NCBI RefSeq assembly: GCF_038446665.1
Contig: NZ_CP151802.1
Coordinates: 2,542,001 to 2,606,000 of the forward strand
Direction: 5' to 3'
DNA from: Lysobacter sp. FW306-1B-D06B
Lineage (GTDB): Bacteria > Pseudomonadota > Gammaproteobacteria > Xanthomonadales > Xanthomonadaceae
DNA: 64,000 bases
Shown here: piece by piece, positions 34,783 to 47,311 of the stretch
Position numbering within the stretch: position 1 is the first letter of the stretch
How the letters are laid out: each line of letters opens with the position of its first letter
The notes under the pieces: generated by a model
What the model was told of the DNA's origin: nothing
What the model saw: only the letters and a program-made list of their open reading frames with translations
Database searches by the model: none
Position numbers and translations under genes: made by a program

Positions 34783-36168
34783 TCAGTAGGGCAGCGGATC
34801 GGACAGCGAACGCCCGTGGCTTGCGATCACCTTCGAGTACCACAGCGCGCTGTCCTTGGGCGTGCGCTCCTGCGTGGCGTAGTTCACGTGGATCATGCCG
34901 AAGCGCTTGGAATAGCCCAGCGACCATTCCAGGTTGTCCAGCAGCGACCACAGCATGTAGCCGCGGATGTCCACGCCGGCGTCGATGGCGTCGTGGATCG
35001 CCCGCAGGTGCTTGCGCAGGTAATCGGTGCGCAGCGGGTCCTTGATGCGTCGCTTGCCGTCGTCGTCCGCCATCGCGGTCGGCGGATCGAAGAACGCCGC
35101 GCCGTTCTCGGTGATGTAGACCGGCAGGTCGCCGTAGGTCTGCTTGAACCACAGCAGCAGGTCGGTCAGGCCTTGCGGGAACACTTCCCAGCCGGTCTCG
35201 GTGTAGGTGCCCAGCGGCTGGCGCACGACGCCGGTGTTGAGCGGGTAGCTCTCGGCGGCCTTGGTCACGCTGCGCGTGTAGTAGTTGATGCCGACGAAGT
35301 CGAGCTTCTGCTTGATCAGCTCGTAGTCTTCCGCCGGCCACTGCGGCCAGGCGTCACCGAAGATCTCCTTCAGTTCCGGCGGGTAATGGCCGAGCAGGGC
35401 GGGGTGCAGGTACTGCTCGTTCATGTAGGCATGCGCGCGGCGAACGGCGGCGGCGTCTTCCTTCGAATCGGTCGCCGGGTACTTCGGCTCGATGTTCACC
35501 ACCAGGCCGATCTCGTGCTTGCCGATCTCGCGATACGCCTTCACCGCCGCGCCGTGTGCGCGCATCAGGTTGTGCGAGGCGATCGGCGCTTCGTACTTGC
35601 TGCGATGGCCCGGCGCCAGCGCGCCGTGCAGGTAGCCGCCGTCGGTGACCACCCACGGCTCGTTGAGCGTGACCCACTTCTTCACGCGGCCGTCGAGCTC
35701 GCGGTACATCACGCTGGCGTACTCGGCGAACCAGTCGGCGATGTCGCGGTTGAGCCAGCCGCCGCGATCGTCCAGCGCCGCCGGCAGGTCCCAGTGGTAG
35801 AGCGTGAGCAGCGGTTCGATGCCGTTGTTGAGCAGTTCGTCGACCAGGCGCGAGTAGAAGTCCAGGCCCTTCTGGTTCACGCGGCCGGTGCCGTCGGGCA
35901 GGATGCGCGACCACGACACGCTGAAGCGGTAGGCCTGCAGGCCCAGCTCGCGCATCAGCTTCACGTCGTCGCGCCAGCGGTTGTAGTGATCGCACGCGAC
36001 ATCGCCGGTGTCGCCGTTGAGCATCATCCCGGGCGTGTGCGCGAAGCGCGTCCAGATGCTCGGGCCGGCGCCATCGGCCAGCGGCGAGCCTTCGATCTGA
36101 TGGGCGGCGGTGGCGGCGCCCCACAGGAAGCCCTTGGGGAATGCGAACTGATCGGACGCTTGACTCAT
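34783..36168 (-). CDS. GH1 beta-glucosidase
   Basis: 461 residues, cytoplasmic (no signal peptide). GH1 signatures: 'FPKGFLWGAATAAHQIEGS' near the start, the acid/base glutamate in 'TLNEPW' (E170) and the nucleophile in 'YITENG' (E354), plus 'GYMLWSLLDNLEWSLGYSKRFG' near the end. It releases glucose from beta-glucosides. The ATG at 36168 is preferred over the longer frame to 36246, because the longer frame would run through the LacI-type operator at 36200-36213. It is divergent from the ABC ATPase and upstream of glk and pgl. The linkage preferred cannot be read from sequence. Confidence 0.93.
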   Translation of the reverse strand: MSQASDQFAFPKGFLWGAATAAHQIEGSPLADGAGPSIWTRFAHTPGMMLNGDTGDVACDHYNRWRDDVKLMRELGLQAYRFSVSWSRILPDGTGRVNQKGLDFYSRLVDELLNNGIEPLLTLYHWDLPAALDDRGGWLNRDIADWFAEYASVMYRELDGRVKKWVTLNEPWVVTDGGYLHGALAPGHRSKYEAPIASHNLMRAHGAAVKAYREIGKHEIGLVVNIEPKYPATDSKEDAAAVRRAHAYMNEQYLHPALLGHYPPELKEIFGDAWPQWPAEDYELIKQKLDFVGINYYTRSVTKAAESYPLNTGVVRQPLGTYTETGWEVFPQGLTDLLLWFKQTYGDLPVYITENGAAFFDPPTAMADDDGKRRIKDPLRTDYLRKHLRAIHDAIDAGVDIRGYMLWSLLDNLEWSLGYSKRFGMIHVNYATQERTPKDSALWYSKVIASHGRSLSDPLPY

Positions 36169-36199
36169 CGGTACGGTGGCCTGACGGGGTGGATAGGCA

Positions 36200-36213
36200 T
36201 GAAAACGGTTACA
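36200..36213. promoter_or_regulatory. LacI-type operator between GH1 beta-glucosidase and ABC ATPase genes
   Basis: TGAAAACGGTTACA matches the site before the lacI-family gene at 13 of 14 positions. It lies 32 bases upstream of the GH1 start and 97 bases upstream of the ATPase start on the other strand, so one repressor could control both directions. Confidence 0.65.
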
Positions 36214-36309
36214 TGGCAGGATAGCGGACGCCGGTGACATTTGCATCGCCGGCGCGTCGAAAATGCCGGTACGGTCCGTCGAGGCCGCCCAGGGGCTCCC
36301 GAGGAATTC

Positions 36310-37410
36310 ATGGCGAAGGTCACGCTGGATCGTCTGCGCAAGGTGTACCCCAACGGCTACGTGGGCGTGGACGACGCGACCTTCGAGATCGGCGACGGCG
36401 AGCTGATGGTGCTGGTCGGTCCTTCCGGCTGCGGCAAGTCCACGCTGCTGCGCATGATCGCCGGGCTTGAGACGATCACCTCCGGCGAGTTGCGCATCGG
36501 CGATCGCGTGGTGAACGACATCGCACCGAAGGATCGCGACATCGCGATGGTGTTCCAGAGCTACGCGCTATACCCGCACATGACGGTGGCCGAGAACCTC
36601 GGCTTCGGGCTGAAGCTGCGCGGCGCGTCCAAGGACGAGGTCGCCCGTCGCGTGCGCGAATCGGCGCAGATGCTGGAACTGGAACCGCTGCTGGATCGCA
36701 AGCCCGCCGCGCTGTCGGGCGGCCAGCGCCAGCGTGTCGCGCTCGGTCGCGCATTGGTGCGGCAGCCGCAGGTGTTCCTGCTCGACGAACCGCTGTCCAA
36801 CCTCGACGCCAAGCTGCGCGCATCCACGCGCGTGGAAATCGCGCGCCTGCACCGCAAGCTCGGCACGACGATGATCTATGTCACCCACGACCAGGTCGAA
36901 GCGATGACGCTGGGCCAGCGGATCGTGGTGCTCGACAAAGGCCGCATCCAGCAGATCGACACGCCGATGGCGCTGTACAACCGGCCGGCGAACCTGTTCG
37001 TGGCCACGTTCCTGGGCAGCCCGAAGATGAACCTGCTGCAGGGCGAGGTGGTGGAGCGCGGCGGCGGGCTGGCGTTGCGCCTGACGGACGGAGTGGACTT
37101 CGCTCTGGTGGCCGAGGAGGAATTGCTCGGCACCTTGCGCCGGCAGGTCGGCCGGCGGCTGATCGTGGGCCTGCGGCCGGAGGACCTCTCCCTGGCCGAC
37201 GCCGGCCCCGGGCGCCTGACGGCCCGGGTGGAAACGGTCGAGCCGGTCGGCAACGAGGCCTTCCTCAATCTGGACTGTGGCGGCGAGGAGATGGTCGTGC
37301 GCCTCCCGCCCCGCAAGCTGCCCAAGGTCGGCGACACCGTCCACCTGGACCACAACCCCGACCACCTGCACTTCTTCGACCCGGATACCGGCCGCAGCCT
37401 GCGCGCCTGA
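36310..37410 (+). CDS. ABC sugar-importer ATPase (MalK/UgpC/MsmK type)
   Basis: 366 residues. Walker A 'GPSGCGKST' (37-45), the Q-loop 'MVFQSYALYPHMTV', the signature 'LSGGQRQRVALGRAL' and Walker B 'VFLLDEPLSNLD' are all intact. The C-terminal third is the TOBE/MalK-type regulatory domain ('VGLRPEDLSLAD'). The ATG at 36310 has GAGG six bases upstream. There are no permease or binding-protein genes beside it. The operon at 19791-22841 has permeases with EAA loops but no ATPase, and the shared operator supports pairing. ATPases of this type often serve several importers. Confidence 0.92.
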   Translation: MAKVTLDRLRKVYPNGYVGVDDATFEIGDGELMVLVGPSGCGKSTLLRMIAGLETITSGELRIGDRVVNDIAPKDRDIAMVFQSYALYPHMTVAENLGFGLKLRGASKDEVARRVRESAQMLELEPLLDRKPAALSGGQRQRVALGRALVRQPQVFLLDEPLSNLDAKLRASTRVEIARLHRKLGTTMIYVTHDQVEAMTLGQRIVVLDKGRIQQIDTPMALYNRPANLFVATFLGSPKMNLLQGEVVERGGGLALRLTDGVDFALVAEEELLGTLRRQVGRRLIVGLRPEDLSLADAGPGRLTARVETVEPVGNEAFLNLDCGGEEMVVRLPPRKLPKVGDTVHLDHNPDHLHFFDPDTGRSLRA

Positions 37411-37588
37411 ACCCGCAGCCGCCCGTCGAAGACCCGGCCGCCGCCGCGTTGCGGCCCGCTATACTCCCTCTGTAAACGGCTGGAAAGCCGTAGCTCGCCC
37501 GTGTCTTTCAAGGACTTGGACGACAAACCTCATCCCAGTTGGTACTTCGAAGGCCGCGCCCAGGCGCCGCCAGAGGCAAGCCCGCCGC

Positions 37589-40500
37589 ATGCGTCTGTCC
37601 ACGATCAAGCTCTCCGGTTTCAAATCCTTCGTCGATCCGACCACGCTGCATTTGCCGACCAACATGACCGGCGTCGTCGGTCCCAATGGTTGCGGCAAGT
37701 CCAACATCATCGACGCCGTGCGCTGGGTGATGGGCGAAAGCTCGGCCAGCCGCCTGCGCGGCGATTCGCTGACCGACGTGATCTTCGCCGGCTCCTCCGC
37801 CCGCAAGCCCGTCTCGCAGGCGATGGTGGAGCTGATCTTCGACAACTCCGACCACACCATCACCGGTGAGTACGCGGCGTTCAACGAGATCTCGGTCAAG
37901 CGCACCGTCAGCCGCGACGGCTCCAGCCAGTACTACCTCAACGGCGCCAAGTGCCGCCGCCGCGACATCACCGACCTGTTCCTGGGCACCGGCCTGGGGC
38001 CGCGCAGCTACTCGATCATCGAGCAGGGCATGATTTCGCAGGTCATCGAGGCCAAGCCGGAAGAACTGCGCGTCTACCTGGAAGAAGCCGCCGGCATCTC
38101 CAAGTACAAGGAACGCCGCAAGGAAACCGAAACCCGCATCCGCCACACGCGCGAGAACCTCGACCGCCTGGGCGACCTGCGTGAGGAAGTCGGCAAGCAG
38201 CTCGAGCACCTCAAGCGCCAGGCGCGTCAGGCCGAGCAGTACCAGGCGATCCAGGCCGAGCGGAAGATCAAGGATGCGGAATGGAAGGCGCTGGAACATC
38301 GCGCCCTCGACCAGAAGCTGCAGGGTCAGCGCGAGAAGCTGGCCCAGCAGGAAACCCGCCTGCAGCAGCTCATCGCCGAACAGCGCGAAGCCGAGCGCGA
38401 GATCGAAGTCGGCCGCGTCAAGCGCGAGGACGCCGCCGAGGCCCTGAACAAGGCGCAGGCCGCCAGCTACGAAGTCAGCGGCACCTTGGCCCGCGTCGAG
38501 CAGCAGATCCAGCACCAGCGCGAGATGGCCAACCGCCTGCACAAGGCGCGTGACGAGGCGATGGCTGCGCTGGCCGAGCTGGGCGAGCACATGGGCAGCG
38601 ACCAGTCCAAGCTCGACGTGCTGCGCGCCGCCGTGGCCGACGCCGAGCCGCGCCTGGAACAGCTGCGCGACGAAGATGAAATGCGCCAGGACGCGTTGCG
38701 CGATGCGGAAGCCGCACTCGTGGACTGGCAGCAGCGCTGGGACGCGCACAGCCGCGCACAAGCCGAGGCCGCACGCGCCGCCGACGTGGAACGCACGCGC
38801 ATCGAACACCTGGACCGCCAGGTGTTGGACGCCGACCGCCGCCGCGAGACGCTCAACAACGAGCGTTCCGGCCTGGACCTGACGGCGCTGAGCGAGTCCT
38901 TCGCCACGTTGCAGGAACAGCACGAAACGCAGAAGTTTTCGATCGACAGCCTCAGCGAGGAGCTGGAGACCCGCAAGGGCGCGCTGGGCGATCTGCAGGA
39001 TCAGCAGCGCGCCACGCAGACCGAGCTGGCCGAAGTGCGCAAGCAGGCGCAAGCCGCGCGCGGACGCTTGTCCTCGCTGGAAACCCTGCAGCACGCCGCG
39101 CTCGGCCAGGAGCAGGGCGCGGCGTTGAGCTGGCTCAAGGCACGCGGGCTGGATTCGGCCACGCGGGTGGGCGAGGCGCTGCAGGTCGAGGCCGGCTGGG
39201 AAAACGCGGTGGAAAGCGCGCTCGGCCAGATGATCGAAGGCGTGCTGGTGGAGTCGCCGGAAACGCTGGTGGAGGCCATCGGCGAACTCGGCGAAGGGCG
39301 GCTGGCGCTGGTCGATCCGCAGAACGATTCGTTGGAGTTCGCGCCGACCTCGCTGGCCTCCAAGGTGCGTGGCCCGATCGCGGTCCGCCGCATCCTCGCC
39401 CGCCTGCATGCGGCCGAGGATCTGAGCCAGGCACGTGCGTTGCTGGCGCGTCTGGGCGAGGGCGAATCCGTCATCACCCGCAACGGCGAACGCATGGGCG
39501 CCGGCTGGGTGCGCGTGCTGCGCTCCGGCGCGGCTCAGCAGGGCGCGCTGCTGCGCGAGCGCGACATCCAGACGCTGCGCGGCGAGATCGAAACGCTGCT
39601 GTCGCGCGAGAAGGAACTGGAATCGCTGCAGGTGCAACTGCGCGATCGCACGCTCGCCGCCGAGCAGCTGCGCGAGGACGCGCAGCGCACGTTGTACATG
39701 GCGCATCGCAGCGTGTCGGAACTGGCCGGCCAGCTGCAGAGCCAGCAGGGCCGCCTGGACAGCGCACGCTCGCGCATCGAGAAGATCGACACCGAACTGG
39801 CGCAGATCGCGCAGAACCTCGAGGCCGCGCAAGAGCAGGCACGCGAAGCGCGCAACCTGCAGGAAGAAGCGGTCATGCGCATGACCGAGCTGGAAGACGC
39901 GCGCCAGGCGCTGGAGAGCGAACGCCGCCGTTTCGGCGAAGCGCGCGAGCAGGCGCGCAACGTCGCCCGCGAGTCGCGCGACACCGCGCACGCACTGGCG
40001 CTCACCCTGGAATCGCAGCGCACCCAGATCACCGCGCTCGAACAGGCCCTGGCACGCATGGGCGGCCAGCGCGGCCAGCTCGACTCGCGCCTGGGCGAAC
40101 TGTCCGCGCAGCTGACCGACGGCGACGATCCGGTCGTCGTGCTGGAAGAGCAGCGCCAGGTCGCGCTCGAGCAGCGCGTGCTCACCGAACAGAACCTCAC
40201 CATCGCGCGCACCACGCTGGACGGCATCGACAACGACCTGCGCCGCTTCGAACAGGTCCGCCACCAGCGCGACGACCAGGCCATCCAGCAGCGCGAGGCC
40301 ATCGGCCAGCGCCGCCTGGAACAGCAGGCGCTCGTGCTCAAGGCCGAGCAGCTGGCCGCGGCCGTGGTCGAGGCGGGCTTCGTGCTGGAGGATGTGGTCA
40401 ACACGCTCACCGACGACATGGACGCGCAGGTCTGGGAGCGCACCGTCAACGAGCTGGACGGCAAGCTGCGCCGCCTGGAGCCGGTCAACCTCGCCGCGAT

Positions 40501-41092
40501 CGCCGAACACGCCGAGGCCGAGCAGCGCAAGGAATACCTCGACGCCCAGAACACCGACCTCACCACCGCCCTGGAAACGCTGGAAGAAGCCATCCGCAAG
40601 ATCGACCGCGAGACCCGCGGCCGCTTCAAGGACACCTTCGACCGCGTCAATTCCGGCGTGCAGGAGCTGTACCCGCGCCTGTTCGGCGGCGGCCACGCCT
40701 ACCTGGAACTCACCGGCGAGGACCTGCTGGACACCGGCGTGTCGATCATGGCGCGTCCGCCGGGCAAGCGCGTGTCGAACATCTCGCTGCTCTCCGGCGG
40801 CGAGAAGGCGATGACCGCCGTGGCGCTGGTGTTCGCGATCTTCCGCCTCAATCCCGCGCCGTTCTGCCTGCTCGACGAGGTGGACGCGCCGCTGGACGAA
40901 GCCAACGTCGGGCGACTTGCTCAGATGGTCAGCGAGATGAGTGAACAGGTACAGTTCCTGTTCGTCACCCACAACAAGGCGACGATGGAAGCCGCGCTGC
41001 AGCTGTCGGGCGTGACCATGCGCGAGCCGGGCGTGAGCCGCCTGGTCTCGGTCGACCTGGCCGAAGCCTCGCGTCTGGCGGGTGTGGCGTAA
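37589..41092 (+). CDS. smc: Chromosome partition protein Smc
   Basis: 1167 residues, full length. Walker A 'GPNGCGKSN' (31-39) in the N-terminal head, a long coiled coil, a hinge domain (about 500-650, 'ALSWLKARGLDSATRVGEALQVEAGWENAVESALGQMIEGVLV'), a second coiled coil, and the C-terminal head with signature 'LLSGGEKAMTAVALVFAIF' (about 1066) and Walker B 'CLLDEVDAPLDEANV' (about 1093). It forms the ring-shaped Smc-ScpAB condensin that folds the chromosome. The ATG at 37589 starts exactly at the conserved 'MRLSTIKLSGFKSFVDPT'. It is followed by zipA and ligA, a common order in Xanthomonadaceae. Confidence 0.96.
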   Translation: MRLSTIKLSGFKSFVDPTTLHLPTNMTGVVGPNGCGKSNIIDAVRWVMGESSASRLRGDSLTDVIFAGSSARKPVSQAMVELIFDNSDHTITGEYAAFNEISVKRTVSRDGSSQYYLNGAKCRRRDITDLFLGTGLGPRSYSIIEQGMISQVIEAKPEELRVYLEEAAGISKYKERRKETETRIRHTRENLDRLGDLREEVGKQLEHLKRQARQAEQYQAIQAERKIKDAEWKALEHRALDQKLQGQREKLAQQETRLQQLIAEQREAEREIEVGRVKREDAAEALNKAQAASYEVSGTLARVEQQIQHQREMANRLHKARDEAMAALAELGEHMGSDQSKLDVLRAAVADAEPRLEQLRDEDEMRQDALRDAEAALVDWQQRWDAHSRAQAEAARAADVERTRIEHLDRQVLDADRRRETLNNERSGLDLTALSESFATLQEQHETQKFSIDSLSEELETRKGALGDLQDQQRATQTELAEVRKQAQAARGRLSSLETLQHAALGQEQGAALSWLKARGLDSATRVGEALQVEAGWENAVESALGQMIEGVLVESPETLVEAIGELGEGRLALVDPQNDSLEFAPTSLASKVRGPIAVRRILARLHAAEDLSQARALLARLGEGESVITRNGERMGAGWVRVLRSGAAQQGALLRERDIQTLRGEIETLLSREKELESLQVQLRDRTLAAEQLREDAQRTLYMAHRSVSELAGQLQSQQGRLDSARSRIEKIDTELAQIAQNLEAAQEQAREARNLQEEAVMRMTELEDARQALESERRRFGEAREQARNVARESRDTAHALALTLESQRTQITALEQALARMGGQRGQLDSRLGELSAQLTDGDDPVVVLEEQRQVALEQRVLTEQNLTIARTTLDGIDNDLRRFEQVRHQRDDQAIQQREAIGQRRLEQQALVLKAEQLAAAVVEAGFVLEDVVNTLTDDMDAQVWERTVNELDGKLRRLEPVNLAAIAEHAEAEQRKEYLDAQNTDLTTALETLEEAIRKIDRETRGRFKDTFDRVNSGVQELYPRLFGGGHAYLELTGEDLLDTGVSIMARPPGKRVSNISLLSGGEKAMTAVALVFAIFRLNPAPFCLLDEVDAPLDEANVGRLAQMVSEMSEQVQFLFVTHNKATMEAALQLSGVTMREPGVSRLVSVDLAEASRLAGVA

Positions 41093-41097
41093 GAGCC

Positions 41098-41184
41098 GGG
41101 ATTCGGGAATGGAGATTCGGGATTCGATGAATGCGGCGCGCCGTCATCGCCTTTGCGAATCCCGAATCCCGAATCTCCAATCCC
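41098..41184. repeat. Inverted repeat (GGGATTCGGGA type) between smc and zipA
   Basis: Arms at 41098-41126 and 41156-41184 are inverted copies of a sequence rich in GGGATTCGGGA / TCCCGAATCCC with few mismatches. This is a dispersed intergenic element distinct from the CATCCCGGCGAA family. It lies directly upstream of the zipA ribosome-binding site (CAGGAG). Confidence 0.75.
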
Positions 41185-41203
41185 ATCATTCAGGAGATAT
41201 CGA

Positions 41204-41944
41204 ATGTCCGACATGACCCTGCTGCGGATCGGCATCCTGATCACCGGCCTGGTGCTGGTCGCCGCGATCGTGTTCTTCGGCCGCCCGCGCAAGCCGGGGC
41301 AGGGCAGGCGGGTGACCCGAGAGCCGTCCGGCGACACGGTCCGTCACGAGCCCACGCTGGGCGAGCAGATCGAGCGCGACGCCGCGCAGGGGCGCGCCGC
41401 GGGCGACGCCACCGCGCAGGCGGAGCTGGAGCTGTTCGACCGCACGCTGGAAGGCGGCGCCAACAGCGAGCTCGGCCGCCGCGTCACGGAGGAGTTCGAC
41501 AAGATCGTCACCCTTTACCTGGCCGCGCGTGCCGGGCAGAAGCTGCACGGTCCGGACATCGTCGTCGCCGCCGAGAAGGCCGGCCTGGTCTACGGCCACA
41601 TGGGCGTGTTCCACCGCCTCGTCGAGAACCACCCCGAGCGGGGACCGGTCTTCAGCGTGGCCAACATCATGAAGCCGGGCAGTTTCGACATGCCCAACAT
41701 CCAGGCCCTGGAGACGCCGGCGATCGCGTTCTTCCTGACGCTGCCGGCGCCGGTCAACGCGCTGGACGCGTGGGAGATGATGCTGCCCACCGCGCAGCGC
41801 ATGGCCGAACTGCTGGACGGCGTGGTGCTGGACGAACAGCGCAACGCGCTCGGCCGCCAGCGCATCGCGCACATCCGCGACGAACTGCGCGCCTACGACC
41901 GCCAGCGCGAAGCGCCGCCGCTAACCAAGCCGGCACGGTGGTGA
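41204..41944 (+). CDS. zipA: Cell division protein ZipA
   Basis: 246 residues. An N-terminal membrane anchor ('MTLLRIGILITGLVLVAAIVFFG', with the N-out topology of ZipA) is followed by a short basic and charged linker and the C-terminal FtsZ-binding domain ('HGPDIVVAAEKAGLVYGHMGVFHRLVE', 'FSVANIMKPGSFDMPNIQALETPAIAFFLTLPAPVNALDAWEMML'). ZipA tethers FtsZ to the inner membrane at the division site. The linker is much shorter than in E. coli. The ATG at 41204 has CAGGAG upstream. Confidence 0.92.
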   Translation: MSDMTLLRIGILITGLVLVAAIVFFGRPRKPGQGRRVTREPSGDTVRHEPTLGEQIERDAAQGRAAGDATAQAELELFDRTLEGGANSELGRRVTEEFDKIVTLYLAARAGQKLHGPDIVVAAEKAGLVYGHMGVFHRLVENHPERGPVFSVANIMKPGSFDMPNIQALETPAIAFFLTLPAPVNALDAWEMMLPTAQRMAELLDGVVLDEQRNALGRQRIAHIRDELRAYDRQREAPPLTKPARW

Positions 41945-41997
41945 GGCCAGTTCCGGCGCGGAACGTCTGATTGATCGGTGCCGGCGCCATCTATCAC

Positions 41998-45588
<3,591 letters not shown>

Positions 45589-45672
45589 CGTCCCGGTTTT
45601 CGCCTTTCCGCCGGCCGTTGATGCCGGTTTACATCCCGACCCTTTACAGTGAAGGCTGGAAGACAGGGGTGC

Positions 45673-46398
45673 ATGATGCGCGGCTGGTTGGTCTCGACGT
45701 TGCTGGTGGGATGGGCGGTGATGGCACCTGACGCAATGGCGCAGGAGTCGGGCGGGCATTTCTACGGCGATCGCATCCTGCGTTGCGAATCCAAGGACGG
45801 GAACGACAACATCTGCCCGGCCGACGTGCGCGGCGGCGTGCGCCTGTTGCGGACGCTTTCGCGTTCGCAGTGCGACGAGAACAAGACCTGGGGTGTCACG
45901 CCGTCGGGCGTGTGGGTGAAGGACGGTTGCCGCGCGGACTTCGTGCTCGGCTACGGCGGCACGGTGGGCAGCGGCACGGGGTCGCGCGTGATCCGCTGCG
46001 AGTCGCGCAGCAACCGCTGGCAGCATTGCCCGGCGGAAACACGCGCCGGCGTCGAACTGGTCCGCCAACTGTCGAAGAACCCCTGCATGCGCGGCCAGAA
46101 CTGGGGCGCCGACGCGCGCGGCGTCTGGGTGTCCGGCGGGTGCCGCGCCGAGTTCCGCATGATGGTCGACGTCGCCAACGAACCGCCGCGTGGCGAGATC
46201 GTCCGCTGCGATTCCGTGGAGAAGCGCCATCGCCATTGCCCGCTCGACACGAAGGGTGGGGTGCGTCTGTTCCGCCAGCTTTCGCGTGCGGCCTGCATCG
46301 AAGGCCGCAGCTGGGGCGTGGACGACGAAGGCATCTGGGTGCAGGACGGATGCCGCGCCGAATTCGAGATCCATCAGCGGCAGCAATCCGGCGGCTGA
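45673..46398 (+). CDS. Secreted DUF3011 repeat protein (three repeats)
   Basis: About 241 residues with a signal peptide ('WLVSTLLVGWAVMAPDAMAQ'). Three copies of the DUF3011 unit follow, each about 50 residues with the pattern 'RCES...CPAD...GVRLLRTLSRSQC....WGV..SGVWVKDGCRADF'. Each unit has three or more cysteines at fixed spacing, which suggests disulfide-stabilised modules. The function of DUF3011 is unknown to me. Two start codons are adjacent (45673 and 45676) behind AGGGG. The next gene encodes a paralogue with glycine linkers, so this is a local duplication. Confidence 0.85.
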   Translation: MMRGWLVSTLLVGWAVMAPDAMAQESGGHFYGDRILRCESKDGNDNICPADVRGGVRLLRTLSRSQCDENKTWGVTPSGVWVKDGCRADFVLGYGGTVGSGTGSRVIRCESRSNRWQHCPAETRAGVELVRQLSKNPCMRGQNWGADARGVWVSGGCRAEFRMMVDVANEPPRGEIVRCDSVEKRHRHCPLDTKGGVRLFRQLSRAACIEGRSWGVDDEGIWVQDGCRAEFEIHQRQQSGG

Positions 46399-46486
46399 AC
46401 CGACGCGGACGGACGCGTTCTGGTGCGGCGCCCGTTAAGGATTCATCGCTAGTCTGAGACAAACTCTCATCGGACAGGGGAATGCG

Positions 46487-47254
46487 ATGACCGCTCAACC
46501 GCTTAGGGGCTTCGGAATTCTTGCGACGCTGGCGCTGGCTGCGCTTTGGGCGCCGTCGGCCTTCGCGCAATACGAGTCGCAAGGCTACGGCGCGCCGCAG
46601 ACCGTGCGCTGCGATTCCAACGACAACCGCTACCGCCAGTGCCCCATCGACGGACGCGGCGCGCGGCTGGTACGCCAGTACTCCAAGTCCGCTTGCGTCG
46701 AAGGACGCACGTGGGGCGTGGGACGCGGATTCGTCTGGGTCAACGGCGGCTGCCGTGCGGAGTTCGCCAGCGGCGGCGGCTGGAACGGTGGCGGCGGCAA
46801 TGGCGGCGATGGCCGCACCGTGCGCTGCGACTCCAACGACAACCGCTACCGTCAATGCGCCATCGACGGACGCGGCGCGCGCCTGGTGCGCCAGTACTCC
46901 AAGTCGCCGTGCGTCGAAGGTCGCAGCTGGGGCGTTGGGCGCGGCTTCGTGTGGGTGAACGACGGTTGCCGTGCCGAGTTCGCCAGCGGCGGTGGCTGGG
47001 GCGGTGGCAACGGAGGCGGTTGGGGCGGCGGCGACGGTGGCGGCCATGGCGGAGGTTGGAACAACCCCGGCCAGACGCTCTACTGCGGCTCCGACGACAA
47101 TCGCCCGCGCCGCTGCAACGTCACCGTTCGCCGCGACGCGCGACTGGTGCGGCAGGCCTCGAAGGCCGCGTGCGTGGAAGGCCGCAGCTGGGGCTGGGAC
47201 AACAACGGCGTCTGGGTGAGCAACGGCTGCCGGGGCGATTTCCAGGTGTATTGA
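46487..47254 (+). CDS. Secreted DUF3011 repeat protein with glycine-rich linkers
   Basis: 255 residues. A signal peptide ('ILATLALAALWAPSAFAQ') is followed by three DUF3011 units ('VRCDSNDNRYRQCPIDGRG', 'RLVRQYSKSACVEGRTWGVGRGFVWVNGGCRAEF' pattern). The first two units are nearly identical to each other, and the third is diverged. Units are separated by Gly/Trp/Asn-rich spacers ('GGGWNGGGGNGGDG' and a longer one of about 30 residues). This suggests recent internal duplication and flexible spacing on the cell surface or in the periplasm. It lies 88 bases after its paralogue. Function unknown. Confidence 0.85.
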   Translation: MTAQPLRGFGILATLALAALWAPSAFAQYESQGYGAPQTVRCDSNDNRYRQCPIDGRGARLVRQYSKSACVEGRTWGVGRGFVWVNGGCRAEFASGGGWNGGGGNGGDGRTVRCDSNDNRYRQCAIDGRGARLVRQYSKSPCVEGRSWGVGRGFVWVNDGCRAEFASGGGWGGGNGGGWGGGDGGGHGGGWNNPGQTLYCGSDDNRPRRCNVTVRRDARLVRQASKAACVEGRSWGWDNNGVWVSNGCRGDFQVY

Positions 47255-47311
47255 GCCACCGGGCGGAACGGGCGGGCGACGTGGTCCACGTCGCCCGGTA
47301 AACTCGCCCGA

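Noticed and set aside
37501..37588. Short frame with a GTG start upstream of smc
   Set aside because: It runs out of frame into smc, has no family match and no clear ribosome-binding site. Treated as leader.
37508..40972. 1154-residue frame antisense to smc
   Set aside because: Mirror frame of the Smc coiled coil. No signal or motifs of its own.
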